Shown: positions 6,488 to 16,507, numbered from the stretch's first letter. The stretch is 19,556 nt of DNA from DATAES01 sp036257895 (GCA_036257895.1 DATAES010000157.1:1-19556); one strand, 5' to 3'. The notes: generated by a model from the letters alone, not told the origin. Made by a program: numbers and translations.

Positions 6488-7480
6488 ATGAGCGACACGT
6501 CGCGAGGCGAGGGATGGTGGCAGGCGTCGGACGGCAAGTGGTACCCGCCCGAACAGCACCCTGACGTCCGGCGACCGACCGAACCTGTCGAGGAGGCCGG
6601 CACGCCCACGGGGGCGACGCCTCCGACGACCACGGCCATGCCGCCCGTGTCTCCGGGACCTCCGACGCAAGCCTTCCCTCCTCCGTTCGGTCCTCCGGGC
6701 GGACCGCCGCCGGGGCCTCCGACCGGACCCCCTCTCGGCACGACCGCCGGATCGAACAAGAAGTGGATCATTCCTGTCGCCGCCGCTGCCGCGATCGTCA
6801 TCGCCGTCGTCGCATTCCTTCTGCTGCGCAACGACGACGACGACGACAACGTGTCGACCGCAACCGACAACTCGGACCAGTCCTCGGACAGCACGTCGTC
6901 GTCGAAGTCATCGTCGTCGAAGTCGTCGTCGTCGAAGTCGTCGTCGTCCACGTCGGCAGAGTTCGTGGATCCGAACGGTGTCGAGGACCGACTGCTGACG
7001 GCATCGGACATCGGAAGCGAGTTCACCGACGGCACGTTCACACCGAGCGACGAGACCGTGGACCTGTGCGGCAACCCGAATGCTCGAGCGGTGGTGCCGC
7101 CGACCCAGGTCGTCGGTTCGGCTTCGAACGAAGCCAGTCAGGACCTGCACTTCGAAGAGGAAGTGATCTTCCACAGGACCGCAGCGGACAACCGCGAGGC
7201 ATTCGATCTGGCACTGGACTCGTTGCGGACGTGCACCGAGGGGGCCCTCCCCGACGGAACGCCGTTTACCGTTTCGTCCCCGGAGGACGTCTCGTCGCAG
7301 GTCGGGGCGTCGGCGGCAGTCGAGGCCACCGTGCAAGCGGGAGACACCACGGTCATCGTCGTCGGTGTGCGCCTCGACAACTGCGTCGCGTCCTTCACGT
7401 TCCAGTTCCCGACGAGCGGCGCTGAGCCCGACGACGAGCTCGGCATCGTCGAGGACGGGATCGACCGACTGCTGAGCTGA
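6488..7480 (+). CDS. Single-pass membrane protein with DUF2510-like N-terminus and extracytoplasmic domain
   Basis: The 330-residue protein begins with GWWQASDGKWYPPE (9-22), a short Trp-rich module resembling the DUF2510 type of actinobacterial membrane proteins. It is followed by a Pro/Gly-rich cytoplasmic stretch (about 29-90), one transmembrane helix (93-113), an acidic RNDDDDDN and a Ser-rich linker with SSSSK units (about 120-157), then an extracytoplasmic domain of about 170 residues. That domain has three cysteines (DLCGNP, LRTCTEG, LDNCVAS) and broadly resembles PknH-type sensor or lipoprotein-like domains, although I cannot assign a family. Topology (N-terminus in, C-terminus out) is inferred from the layout. 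A GTG at 6479 would add three residues (MRL), but ATG 6488 gives the usual MSDTSRGEGWW start. Function unknown; a surface sensor or binding role is plausible. Confidence 0.85.
   Translation: MSDTSRGEGWWQASDGKWYPPEQHPDVRRPTEPVEEAGTPTGATPPTTTAMPPVSPGPPTQAFPPPFGPPGGPPPGPPTGPPLGTTAGSNKKWIIPVAAAAAIVIAVVAFLLLRNDDDDDNVSTATDNSDQSSDSTSSSKSSSSKSSSSKSSSSTSAEFVDPNGVEDRLLTASDIGSEFTDGTFTPSDETVDLCGNPNARAVVPPTQVVGSASNEASQDLHFEEEVIFHRTAADNREAFDLALDSLRTCTEGALPDGTPFTVSSPEDVSSQVGASAAVEATVQAGDTTVIVVGVRLDNCVASFTFQFPTSGAEPDDELGIVEDGIDRLLS
6896..6955 (+). repeat. 15-bp in-frame tandem repeat encoding SSSSK units
   Basis: Four 15-bp units of the type tcgtcgtcgaagtcg have aag codons at 6905, 6920 and 6935 and the matching acg at 6950. 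They encode SSSK, SSSSK, SSSSK and SSSST. This is the flexible linker just outside the membrane. The near-identical codon choice (almost all tcg) shows recent expansion by slippage or unequal crossing-over, so copy number may vary between strains. Confidence 0.85.
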
Positions 7481-7496
7481 CCCCTCCGTCGAGGAG

Positions 7497-9869
7497 TTAC
7501 GCGGTCGCGGCTTCGCTGACCATCTCGTCGACTCCGGCGTCGGCGAGCGACGGCGCCTTGCGCTTCGAGAACGCGATCGCGATCAGGAGCACGACGAGGG
7601 AGACACCGGCGATGACGTAGCGCACGTTGTTGTCCTGCAGGGTGATCACCGCGGGCAGGATCAGCAACGAGACGAGGTTCATCACCTTGATGAGCGGGTT
7701 CAGCGCGGGACCGGCGGTGTCCTTGAACGGGTCGCCGACCGTGTCGCCGATGACTGCGGCCTTGTGTGCCTCGGAGCCCTTGCCGCCCTCGTGGCCGTCC
7801 TCGATGTACTTCTTCGCGTTGTCCCACGCTCCGCCAGAGTTCGACAGGAAGTTGGCCATGAGCTGGCCGGTGAGGATCACACCGGCGAGGAACGCACCGA
7901 GGGCGAAGTAGTTGATCCCGAACCCGATGATCACCGGCGTCAACACGGCGAGCAGTGCCGGAGTGGTGAGCTCACGCAGCGACGCCGTGGTGCAGATGTC
8001 GATGACGGGTGCGTAGTCGGGTCGCTTCTCGCCGGACATGATCTTGCCATCGGCGAACTGGCGCCGCACCTCCTTGACCACCACGCCGGCCGTTCGACCG
8101 ACGGCTCGGATGGCCAACGCCGAGAACATGAACGCGATCGAGCCGCCGATCAGCAGACCGATGAATGTCTTCGGGTTCGACACGTTGATCTGCGTCAGCG
8201 GATCGTTGAAGAGGGCGCTGCCCTCCCTGCCGAGATTGAGCTCGGACCCAATCGTCTCGATGTAGCTCGAGAACAACGCGACGGCGGCGATGACAGCCGA
8301 ACCGATGGCGAAGCCCTTCGTGACCGCCTTGGTCGTGTTGCCCACGGCGTCGAGGTTCACCATGATCCGCTCGGGCTCGCCGTGGAACTCGCCTGACATC
8401 TCGGCGATGCCTGCGGCGTTGTCCGCCACCGGGCCGAACGTGTCCTCGGACACCACCACGCCCGTCGTGGCCAGCATGCCCATGCCAGTGAGCGCGACGA
8501 GGTACAGCGAGAACTGGATGTTGCCGCCGCCGAGGGCGATGGCGACGCCGAGGGCGGCTGCAATGGCGATGATCGCCCACACCGAGGACTCGAGGCCCGA
8601 CGAGATGCCGGACAGCACCGTCGTGGCAGGGCCGGTCCGCGCCGACTCCGCGATCTCACGCACGGGCGCGGTCTCTGTCGACGTGAAGTACTCCGTCAAC
8701 CGGCTGACGATCTGGGCCAGGACGAGACCGGTGACCACGGCGGCGAAGACTCGCCAGCCCGGATTCGACAGGGCGTTCGGACCAGTACCTTCGTCGTTGC
8801 CGACGTAACCGAGCGAAACGGCAAGCGTGCCGACGACCGTGAGCACGCCGGCGGTGAGGAAGCCGCGGTTGATCGGCGCCATCGCAGTGCGGTCCTTGTC
8901 CGTGGCTCGCACCGCGAAGACGCCGACGATCGACGCGAGCACGCCGATGGCGCGCGCGATGAGCGGGAAGATCAGACCGAGCACCCACTTCTTCGGGTCG
9001 TCCGGGTAGATCGACTTGAAGGCCGAGACGCCGAGGATGATCGAGGCGACCAGCGTGACCTCGTAGCTCTCGAACAGGTCGGCGGCCATGCCTGCGCAGT
9101 CGCCGACGTTGTCGCCCACGTTGTCGGCGATGGTGGCCGGGTTGCGGGGGTCGTCCTCCGGGATGCCCGCTTCGACTTTGCCGACCAGGTCGGCGCCGAC
9201 GTCAGCAGCCTTCGTGAAGATCCCGCCGCCGACTCGAAGGAAAAGGGCGATCAACGAGCCACCGAACCCGAAGCCGATCAGGATGGCGGCGCTCGTGTTC
9301 TGGAAGATCATGATGATCACGGTGGCGCCGAGCAGGCCGAGACCGACTGTGAACATGCCGGCGACGCCGCCCGTCCGGAAGGCCACCTGCAGCGCGTCGC
9401 GCATCGAGCCCGTCTTCGCAGCCGCGGCGGTGCGTACGTTGCCGCGTGTCGCCAGGCTCATGCCGATGAAGCCGGTGAGGCCCGACATGAAGCAGCCGGC
9501 GATGAACGCGAGCGTGCGGTAGAAGCCGCTTTGGATCCGGGTCAGCGACTCAGTCGGTCCCGTGAGCGCGTCGCCAGGGTTGATGACCTTGGTCGACGTG
9601 AGGAACACGATGAGCGCGACCGGCACGAGGATGAGGAGGATCGTGCGGAACTGGCGCTTCAGGTAGGCAAGCGCACCTTCCTGGATCGCCGTCGCGATCT
9701 CGATCATCTTCGGCGTGCCCTGGTCCGCTGCGAGCACGACGCGCATCAAGTACAGGCCGGTCAGGATGGCGAGAACGGCGGCAGCGGCAGAGAACAGCAG
9801 CCAGAACCACTCGGCCCCGCCGAGCTCGAACTGCTGGTAGCCGCCTTCCGTGGCCAGGACATGCAACAT
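7497..9869 (-). CDS. hppA: K+-independent-type proton-translocating pyrophosphatase
   Basis: This integral membrane enzyme hydrolyses pyrophosphate and pumps H+ across the cytoplasmic membrane. The 790 residues, with about 16 predicted helices, match full-length H+-PPases. Visible signatures are the PPi/Mg-binding FTKAADVGADLVGKVE (218-233), with Asp223, Asp227 and Lys231, EDDPRNPATIADNVGDNVGDCAG (238-260), SEDTFGPVADNAAGIAEM (474-491), and near the C-terminus GDTVGDPFKDTAGPALNPLIK. In GNTTKAVTKGFAIGSA, Lys514 and Thr517 occupy the two positions that separate K+-independent (Lys/Thr) from K+-dependent (Ala/Ala) enzymes, so this one should not need K+. The ATG at 9869 has GGAG 10 nt upstream. 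It is a single gene, tail to tail with the Ser/Lys-linker protein (16 nt apart) and downstream of sdhCAB on the same strand, behind its own promoter-like region. Confidence 0.97.
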   Translation of the reverse strand: MLHVLATEGGYQQFELGGAEWFWLLFSAAAAVLAILTGLYLMRVVLAADQGTPKMIEIATAIQEGALAYLKRQFRTILLILVPVALIVFLTSTKVINPGDALTGPTESLTRIQSGFYRTLAFIAGCFMSGLTGFIGMSLATRGNVRTAAAAKTGSMRDALQVAFRTGGVAGMFTVGLGLLGATVIIMIFQNTSAAILIGFGFGGSLIALFLRVGGGIFTKAADVGADLVGKVEAGIPEDDPRNPATIADNVGDNVGDCAGMAADLFESYEVTLVASIILGVSAFKSIYPDDPKKWVLGLIFPLIARAIGVLASIVGVFAVRATDKDRTAMAPINRGFLTAGVLTVVGTLAVSLGYVGNDEGTGPNALSNPGWRVFAAVVTGLVLAQIVSRLTEYFTSTETAPVREIAESARTGPATTVLSGISSGLESSVWAIIAIAAALGVAIALGGGNIQFSLYLVALTGMGMLATTGVVVSEDTFGPVADNAAGIAEMSGEFHGEPERIMVNLDAVGNTTKAVTKGFAIGSAVIAAVALFSSYIETIGSELNLGREGSALFNDPLTQINVSNPKTFIGLLIGGSIAFMFSALAIRAVGRTAGVVVKEVRRQFADGKIMSGEKRPDYAPVIDICTTASLRELTTPALLAVLTPVIIGFGINYFALGAFLAGVILTGQLMANFLSNSGGAWDNAKKYIEDGHEGGKGSEAHKAAVIGDTVGDPFKDTAGPALNPLIKVMNLVSLLILPAVITLQDNNVRYVIAGVSLVVLLIAIAFSKRKAPSLADAGVDEMVSEAATA

Positions 9870-9910
9870 CTTGGGTGGTCTCCAGGTGGCGCGGGGGCTC
9901 AGGTTTCAGA

Positions 9911-9937
9911 AGGGTAAAACCTGTACTTTGATAGTAC
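9911..9937 (-). promoter_or_regulatory. Likely hppA promoter with inverted repeat
   Basis: In this AT-richer stretch the minus strand carries TACCCT (9916-9911), matching TAnnnT. It would start transcription near 9904 and leave a leader of about 35 nt that includes GGAG at 9883-9880. Just upstream is a perfect inverted repeat, gtact-ttgat-agtac (9923-9937), which would lie at about -19 to -33 relative to that start. That is where a repressor or activator site would act. A second short repeat, aggttt...aaacct, spans 9901-9922. No good -35 box is seen. The promoter call is tentative. Confidence 0.4.
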
Positions 9938-9975
9938 GAACACTGCCCCGGCCGCAAGCGTGGCCGCCCTCACCG

Positions 9976-9988
9976 CCCCGCGGCGGGG
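9976..9988 (-). terminator. Possible GC hairpin after sdhB
   Basis: The stretch ccccg-cgg-cgggg forms a 5-bp GC stem with a 3-nt loop, 8 nt after the sdhB stop. A second hairpin, cggcc (9949-9953) with ggccg (9962-9966), lies just beyond it. Neither is followed by a T-run. Together they may end the sdhCAB transcript before the hppA promoter, but the stems are short. Confidence 0.35.
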
Positions 9989-9996
9989 GTTAGTGC

Positions 9997-10773
9997 TCAG
10001 GTTCGAGCGACGAGACGGCGGTTCTTGAGTTTCGCCTTGAAATAGTCGCGGTTCATCAGGGCGATGTAGTCGATCGAGATCGATTTCGGACACGCAGCTT
10101 CGCACTCCGCGTGATTCGTGCACGAGCCGAAGTACTCCTCCATGGTGTCGACCATGGCCTCGACACGGGTGAAGCGCTCAGGCTGTCCCTGGGGCAACAG
10201 GTTGAGGTGCGACACCTTGGCCGACGTGAACAGTTGGCCGGCCCCGTTGGGGCACGCGGCCACGCACGCACCGCAGCCGATGCAAGCGGCCGCGTCGAAC
10301 GCCGCGTCGGCGACGACCTTCGGCACGAGTATCAAGTTGGCGTCCTGCGCGGCGCCCGGTGTGACCGTGATGTACCCGCCGGCTTCGATGATCCGGTCGA
10401 GCGCACTTCGGTTCACGACGAGATCGCGAACGACCGGGAACGCGGCCGCGCGAAACGGCTCGACGTTGATCACGTCTCCGTCGCGGAACTTGCGCATGTG
10501 TAGTTGACAGGTCGCCGTGCCGCGCTCTGGCCCGTGCGCTTGGCCGTTGATCATCATTCCGCACGACCCGCAGATGCCTTCTCGGCAGTCGTGCTCGAAC
10601 GCGATGGGCTCTTCACCCTCGCCCACCAAACGATCGTTCAGCACGTCGAGCATCTCGAGGAACGACATGTCGGCGTTCACGCCGGGAACGTCGTAGGTCA
10701 CCATCTGACCCTGTTGTTCGGGGCCCGGTTGGCGCCAGACGTTGAGCGTGATGTGCAGCGTGCCCTCGGACAC
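9997..10773 (-). CDS. sdhB: Succinate dehydrogenase iron-sulfur subunit
   Basis: SdhB carries electrons from the flavin of SdhA through three Fe-S clusters to the membrane quinone site. The 258 residues show the plant-type [2Fe-2S] ligands Cys63, Cys68, Cys71 and Cys89 (CREGICGSC...), then the ferredoxin-like CIGCGACVAACP with Cys164/167/170/174, and the second set Cys218, Cys224 and Cys228 (CTNHAECEAACPKSI). These account for the [4Fe-4S] and [3Fe-4S] clusters. It starts with GTG at 10773, directly abutting the sdhA stop codon with no gap. GAGGAG lies 10 nt upstream, inside the end of sdhA. It is the last gene of the sdhCAB operon. All cluster ligands are present, so the subunit should be functional. 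Confidence 0.97.
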   Translation of the reverse strand: MSEGTLHITLNVWRQPGPEQQGQMVTYDVPGVNADMSFLEMLDVLNDRLVGEGEEPIAFEHDCREGICGSCGMMINGQAHGPERGTATCQLHMRKFRDGDVINVEPFRAAAFPVVRDLVVNRSALDRIIEAGGYITVTPGAAQDANLILVPKVVADAAFDAAACIGCGACVAACPNGAGQLFTSAKVSHLNLLPQGQPERFTRVEAMVDTMEEYFGSCTNHAECEAACPKSISIDYIALMNRDYFKAKLKNRRLVART

Positions 10774-12722
<1,949 letters not shown>

Positions 12723-12726
<4 letters not shown>

Positions 12727-13532
12727 GACTGACCTCCCTCACGCTCGTGCTGCGCCACGACGATGTCGTGCTGCTTCTGGTTGAACGTCAGGACGTGGGC
12801 CTGAACGAGGATCGGGAAACTGCAGTTGCCGATGACGATGACAGCCGCGAAGGTCCGAGCGAAGTACAGGCGCCACTTGTTGAACCGGGGGTTGTTCCAT
12901 CCGAGGCTCTGGAAGAGGCTCCAGGCGCCGTGGAAGATGTGGACGCCGAGCGCGACGTTGGCGACGATGTAGAGGATCGCAACGGGAACTCGCTGCATGC
13001 TCAGCACGAGATTGTTGTACGGGTCACCACGGACGAAGTCGGGATTGGCGAATCCCCATGTCAGGTCGGCGAGGTGCCAAGCGAGAAACAGGGCCACGAT
13101 GATCCCGGTCCAACGCATGGTGCGCGACGCGAAGTTGGCGGCGACGTAGTCGCGGTGGCTCTCGTACTTCGCGGGACGGGCGCGGTGGTTCACTCTGGTG
13201 AGGACGTAGGCGGCGTGGATGTGGAGGGCGAACGCGGTGATCAGGCCGATGCGCAGGAGCCAGAGCACCAACGTGCGCGGCGCGATCGGTACCAGGAGCT
13301 CGCGCAGGAACTCGCCGTAGTCGTCGACCTCGAGAGGGCCCAGGTACGCCTTGAGGTTGCCGAGCATGTGCGCGAGCACGTAGCCGAGCAGCACGATGCC
13401 CGTGACTGCCATCACGTACTTCTTGCCGACCGCTGATCGATAGAACTCCAGCGGCCACCACGGACGCTTCTTCGTCGCCCCGTTGACGAGCGGCGTCGGC
13501 GCGCTACTGAGGTCCTGCTGCGTCGTCACCAT
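12723..13532 (-). CDS. sdhC: Succinate dehydrogenase cytochrome b subunit, type B
   Basis: This is the sole membrane anchor of the complex. It belongs to the cytochrome b558 family, with five transmembrane helices and, in characterised members, two haems b. In 269 residues the hydrophobic spans lie at about 38-58, 88-110, 141-160, 183-205 and 226-247. Histidines suited to haem ligation appear in successive helices: His55 (VLAHMLG), His104/106 (ALHIHAAY), His153 (LAWHLADL) and His198/201 (GVHIFHGAW). No sdhD is present, as expected for this type. It leads the sdhCAB operon. The ATG at 13532 is chosen over the next codon (GTG). The promoter is at 13542-13547. A menaquinone partner is inferred from the family. 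Confidence 0.95.
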
Positions 13533-13541
13533 CGATTTCGG

Positions 13542-13547
13542 ACGCTA
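13542..13547 (-). promoter_or_regulatory. -10 box (TAGCGT) for sdhCAB
   Basis: On the minus strand TAGCGT is followed by 9 nt (CCGAAATCG) and the sdhC ATG. The expected start point would be about 3 nt before the ATG, a nearly leaderless mRNA. No Shine-Dalgarno site is visible before sdhC, in contrast to sdhA and sdhB inside the operon. Confidence 0.5.
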
Positions 13548-13671
13548 CCCCGAGTGGCGCTGACCAGCATGAATTGCCCATACGAGTTGCGGATGCCGCG
13601 CTTCGCTCCACGAGATCACGTGCTCGATTTCACAAGCCGCGCGCATACACGTCGCGCCGGCGGACCGGAGT

Positions 13672-13677
13672 TACTGT
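13672..13677 (+). promoter_or_regulatory. Possible -10 box (TACTGT) for the two-helix membrane protein
   Basis: TACTGT fits TAnnnT. A start point near 13684 would give a 24-nt leader that contains a strong Shine-Dalgarno sequence, GGAGG (13696-13700), 7 nt before the GTG at 13708. This is one of the few first genes in the window with a classical leader. The remaining 13548-13671 between the divergent genes shows no other recognisable feature. Confidence 0.4.
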
Positions 13678-13707
13678 CGTCCCGGCAGCCGTCACGGAGG
13701 TGCTGGT

Positions 13708-14205
13708 GTGACCCGATCCCCTCGCATCGTCGGCACGATCTCGATCGTCGTCGGGATACTCGCCTTCTTCGCCGGCATCGCCGTCTGGGGTGTGGTGCGA
13801 TACCAGTTGTCCGAGCAACACATCACGGTGTCCTCGGACGCGCCGTTCCTTACAGGCAAGGACGTCAAAGGGCCCTTCACCGCGTTCGCCCAAGCTGCGG
13901 CGATCAACGAGCACGCGCTGGAGGCCGGAGGCGGCAAGACCTATGCCGAGCTCCCGCGGGACGACCCCAACCGCGACACGGTCATGGACGCGGACTTCCT
14001 GCAGGCGTCGCTGTACACGTCGGTCGTGGCGTTCGGCGTTGCCGCGCTGATCTCGTTCCTCGGAGTGATGTTCGTGTTGGTCGGCTTCACGCTGCACGAG
14101 CTCGACAGACGCACGCGGCAACGAGCCGCCACCGCGGACGCCACAGACGAGGTCACCGATCCGAAGCCGGCTACGGGCGACGCCGTGCCCGCACCGTCGA
14201 CTTAG
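13708..14205 (+). CDS. Two-helix membrane protein of the family often labelled 'aromatic ring-opening dioxygenase LigA'
   Basis: The 165 residues have transmembrane helices at about 7-30 and 101-128 and a soluble loop between them, probably outside the membrane. The loop contains QHITVSSDAPFLTGKDVKGPFTAFAQAAAINEHALEA, GGKTYAELPRDDP and TVMDADFLQASL, the conserved order of a widespread actinobacterial family of about 150-170 residues. Databases often call this family 'aromatic ring-opening dioxygenase LigA', but nothing here resembles a dioxygenase and the label looks like an old misannotation. The tail after residue 130 is charged and Ala/Thr-rich. The GTG start has GGAGG 7 nt upstream. It is a single gene, divergent from sdhCAB and convergent with the GH2 gene. 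True function unknown. Confidence 0.82.
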   Translation: MTRSPRIVGTISIVVGILAFFAGIAVWGVVRYQLSEQHITVSSDAPFLTGKDVKGPFTAFAQAAAINEHALEAGGGKTYAELPRDDPNRDTVMDADFLQASLYTSVVAFGVAALISFLGVMFVLVGFTLHELDRRTRQRAATADATDEVTDPKPATGDAVPAPST

Positions 14206-14222
14206 CTGGGCTGCGCCCCCAC

Positions 14223-14330
14223 GGCGCCTTCGGCGCCTGCCCCATCGCCGCCCGGCTCGCTGGCGCTCGCGCGGTCGGCCCCTGCCCGGTCAGAAGCCTG
14301 CCGGAACGTCGACTTCCCGCGACCGGGCAG
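14223..14330. terminator. Two inverted repeats between convergent genes
   Basis: The first is ggcgcc-ttc-ggcgcc (14223-14237), a 6-bp GC hairpin 18 nt after the membrane-protein stop. The second pairs ctgcccggtc (14282-14291) with gaccgggcag (14321-14330), a perfect 10-bp stem with a 29-nt loop, ending 2 nt before the GH2 stop. One hairpin per direction would suit convergent termination. No T-run follows either stem. Confidence 0.5.
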
Positions 14331-14332
14331 AG

Positions 14333-16495
14333 CTAAGCCGTACCGACAACGATGGTCTCGTACGCATTTGTTGCGTGCACCGGACCGTCGAGGACGAGCT
14401 CCAGCGTCAACGGGCCGTCGACCGACGGGACGACGGCCTGCAGTGTCCCGACCCGGACGCACGCGTCCGCGCCCACGTCGCCGATGAAACGCCACTCGTG
14501 CTGGCCATCGGTCCATGCGAGCCGAGCTGTGACGGTGCACCCGACGAGCGGCTCACGCCGGTCGGAGACCACATGGATGTCCAGCGCCAGCGCTTGGTCC
14601 GGGTGGACGGACGCCGGCATGCGGTCAGCGACAACGATCACCGGCTGACATGCATGAGCGAGCGCGTCGTAGGCGAGCTTCGGCTGTCGGTCGTGTCCGA
14701 GCAGAGACCATGTCACCGCCGGCATCCCGTCAGCGAAGCAGAACTGCGCGAAGCCACCCGTCGGCCGGTACTTCAGCCGCCGCAACGTTTCGATGTGATG
14801 CTTCACGACCGTCGCCTGGTACCGCTGCGTCGCGACGCGCCACTCGTCGAACCGTTGGTAGTCGGCAGGCGGCACGTGACGATCGAACATCCGCTTCTGC
14901 AGCGCGTGCTTGCGGCCGAGGTGCTGCCAATCGAGATCCGGCCAACGGTCTGGTTCGCAGAACGTTGCATCAGCGGGCACGGCTTGCGCACCGAACTCTG
15001 TCACGAACCGCGCCAGTCTCGGCACGGTCGCGCACAGCTTCGGGAAGTCGCGCTCGTCGCCCCAGTACCACCCGAAGTAGAGGTGGCTGTCGGTGCCGTC
15101 GAGCTGCGGCGGATGAGGGAGCACGCCGGAGTGGGCCACGACCGGCCTCGTGCCGTCGGCCTGTTCGAGGGCGTGCTTCACCGACCGGTCGAGTATCGAC
15201 CGGTTCCACGTCGGCAGCATCTGAGCGCGCAGTGCCGCACGGCCGGTAGCGGCGTCGATCTGTCCGCCGGGATCGATGTCGATCGCCATCGGCTCGTTGT
15301 GGCCGCACCAGATCGCGATCGACGGATGGTGTCCCAGCACTTGCACGGCGACACGCGCCTGCCGGACGGCCTGCCTGCGGATGCCGCGCGCATACCCCCA
15401 CTGCAATGGCATGTCCTGCCACAGCAACATGCCCGCCTCGTCAGCCGCGTCGTACAGCTCCGGACGGGTGACGTGGGCGTGCAGGCGCAACAGGTCGAGG
15501 CCCGCGTCCTTCGCGAGCTGGACGTCGCGGGCCAGCTCTTGCGGGGTGGCCTCGGCCAGCGCCATCCGAGTAGGGCCGTGGTTGGATCCCTTCAAGAACA
15601 GCCGTTCACCGTTGACGGAACAGATCCATCGGTCGAGGTCGACGCGTCGCAGGCCGGTGCGCACGGCGCGTCGATGGCTCAACTCATCGTCCACCCACGC
15701 CTCGACGACGGCATCGTGCATCGGCTGCGGTCCGAGTGCCCAGGGCCACCACAACGCGGGGTGATCGATGGCCACCGTCCACTCGACGTGGTTCTCGCCG
15801 GCGGCTAGTGACTGCTCCAACTCGTGGTCGACGGCGCCGACCGACGACCGCAGCACCACGGCCCGTGCTTCGAGCGTCAACAGGTTGGCGCGGAACAGCA
15901 CAACGGCCTGCTCCGGTGTGGCTTCCCGACACAGCACCCGCAGATCGCGGATGCGGACGGGTCCGGTGTGCTCGACCCGCACCGAGCGCCAGATGCCGCC
16001 AGGGTTCCAGTCGGGATCGAGACAGTCCCAGTGCTGGAAGACGCCGGTGATGTTGCGCTTCGCCGTTCGGTCCGTCTGCGGCGCGCACGTCACCTCGACT
16101 GCGAGCTCGTGCTCGGTCCGCTCCTCGATCTGCTCGGTGATCTCGAACGTGTGAGGAAGGAAGTACCCCTCCGTGTCGCCTAGGTAGGCGCCGTCGAGCC
16201 AGACGTCGCCCTGGTAGAAGAGGCCGTCGAATGTCAGCCAGCTCCGCCCAGCGGAGGGCGGCCGACCCTCTTCGAACCTCGTGTGGTAGAGCATCGGCCC
16301 GTCCGCATCGGCGAACGCCGCCGTCGATCGCCAGTGCCCAGGAACCTCGATCGGCTCCCAGCTGCCTGCGTCGAACGCCGGATCGGTGAACGCCCGTCGC
16401 AACGACTCATCGGACAGCGCTGCCCGCCAGGGACCTCCGAGGTCGTGCACGGCCAGATGATTACCCGGGATCTCGGCCGACGGAGAACCGACCAC
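14333..16495 (-). CDS. Glycoside hydrolase family 2 protein (beta-mannosidase/beta-galactosidase-like)
   Basis: GH2 enzymes are retaining exo-glycosidases acting on beta-mannosides, galactosides or glucuronides. From GTG 16495 the protein has 720 residues: an N-terminal jelly-roll (DLGGPWRAAL, WLTFDGLFYQGDVWLDGAYLG), an Ig-like middle domain, and a TIM barrel. Catalytic residues are Glu401 in WCGHNEP (acid/base) and Glu500 in FVTEFGAQ (nucleophile). GTDSHLYFGWYWGD lies between them. The NGERLFLKGSNHGP segment marks the barrel entry and resembles beta-mannosidases, but specificity is not certain. No signal peptide is seen, so it is probably cytoplasmic. Start choice: a longer GTG (16534) would overlap the divergent ATPase gene. 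GTG 16495 has TACCGG 6 nt upstream, as in the other leaderless genes. GTG 16450, just before the conserved DLGGPW, is also possible. Confidence 0.92.
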   Translation of the reverse strand: MVGSPSAEIPGNHLAVHDLGGPWRAALSDESLRRAFTDPAFDAGSWEPIEVPGHWRSTAAFADADGPMLYHTRFEEGRPPSAGRSWLTFDGLFYQGDVWLDGAYLGDTEGYFLPHTFEITEQIEERTEHELAVEVTCAPQTDRTAKRNITGVFQHWDCLDPDWNPGGIWRSVRVEHTGPVRIRDLRVLCREATPEQAVVLFRANLLTLEARAVVLRSSVGAVDHELEQSLAAGENHVEWTVAIDHPALWWPWALGPQPMHDAVVEAWVDDELSHRRAVRTGLRRVDLDRWICSVNGERLFLKGSNHGPTRMALAEATPQELARDVQLAKDAGLDLLRLHAHVTRPELYDAADEAGMLLWQDMPLQWGYARGIRRQAVRQARVAVQVLGHHPSIAIWCGHNEPMAIDIDPGGQIDAATGRAALRAQMLPTWNRSILDRSVKHALEQADGTRPVVAHSGVLPHPPQLDGTDSHLYFGWYWGDERDFPKLCATVPRLARFVTEFGAQAVPADATFCEPDRWPDLDWQHLGRKHALQKRMFDRHVPPADYQRFDEWRVATQRYQATVVKHHIETLRRLKYRPTGGFAQFCFADGMPAVTWSLLGHDRQPKLAYDALAHACQPVIVVADRMPASVHPDQALALDIHVVSDRREPLVGCTVTARLAWTDGQHEWRFIGDVGADACVRVGTLQAVVPSVDGPLTLELVLDGPVHATNAYETIVVGTA

Positions 16496-16501
16496 TGCAG
16501 C

Positions 16502-16507
16502 CCGGTA
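16502..16507 (-). promoter_or_regulatory. Weak -10-like box (TACCGG) for the GH2 gene
   Basis: On the minus strand TACCGG followed by 6 nt (gctgca) leads to GTG 16495. The last base is G instead of the conserved T, so this is a weak match. It shares bases 16506-16507 with the facing ATPase -10 box (16506-16511). It is listed because the 6-nt spacing agrees with neighbouring genes and helps choose the start. Confidence 0.3.

Noticed and set aside
5060..6670. Open frame of 536 codons on the minus strand opposite the DHSWG and DedA-family genes
   Set aside because: It is a shadow of two well-supported plus-strand genes, with Arg/His/Asp-rich composition and no domain.
6896..6955. Tandem repeat considered as a CRISPR or regulatory repeat array
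   Set aside because: Units are directly adjacent, 15 bp long and in frame with the protein, with no spacers, so this is a coding low-complexity linker.
7484..7496. Small hairpin ctcc-gtcga-ggag between the Ser/Lys-linker protein and hppA
   Set aside because: Only four base pairs, which is expected by chance at this GC content. Not enough to call a terminator.
14375..15808. Open frame of 477 codons on the plus strand opposite the GH2 gene
   Set aside because: It lies entirely antisense to a gene with clear catalytic motifs, its protein is Arg/Val/His-rich with no recognisable domain, and it reflects the open antisense frames common in high-GC DNA.
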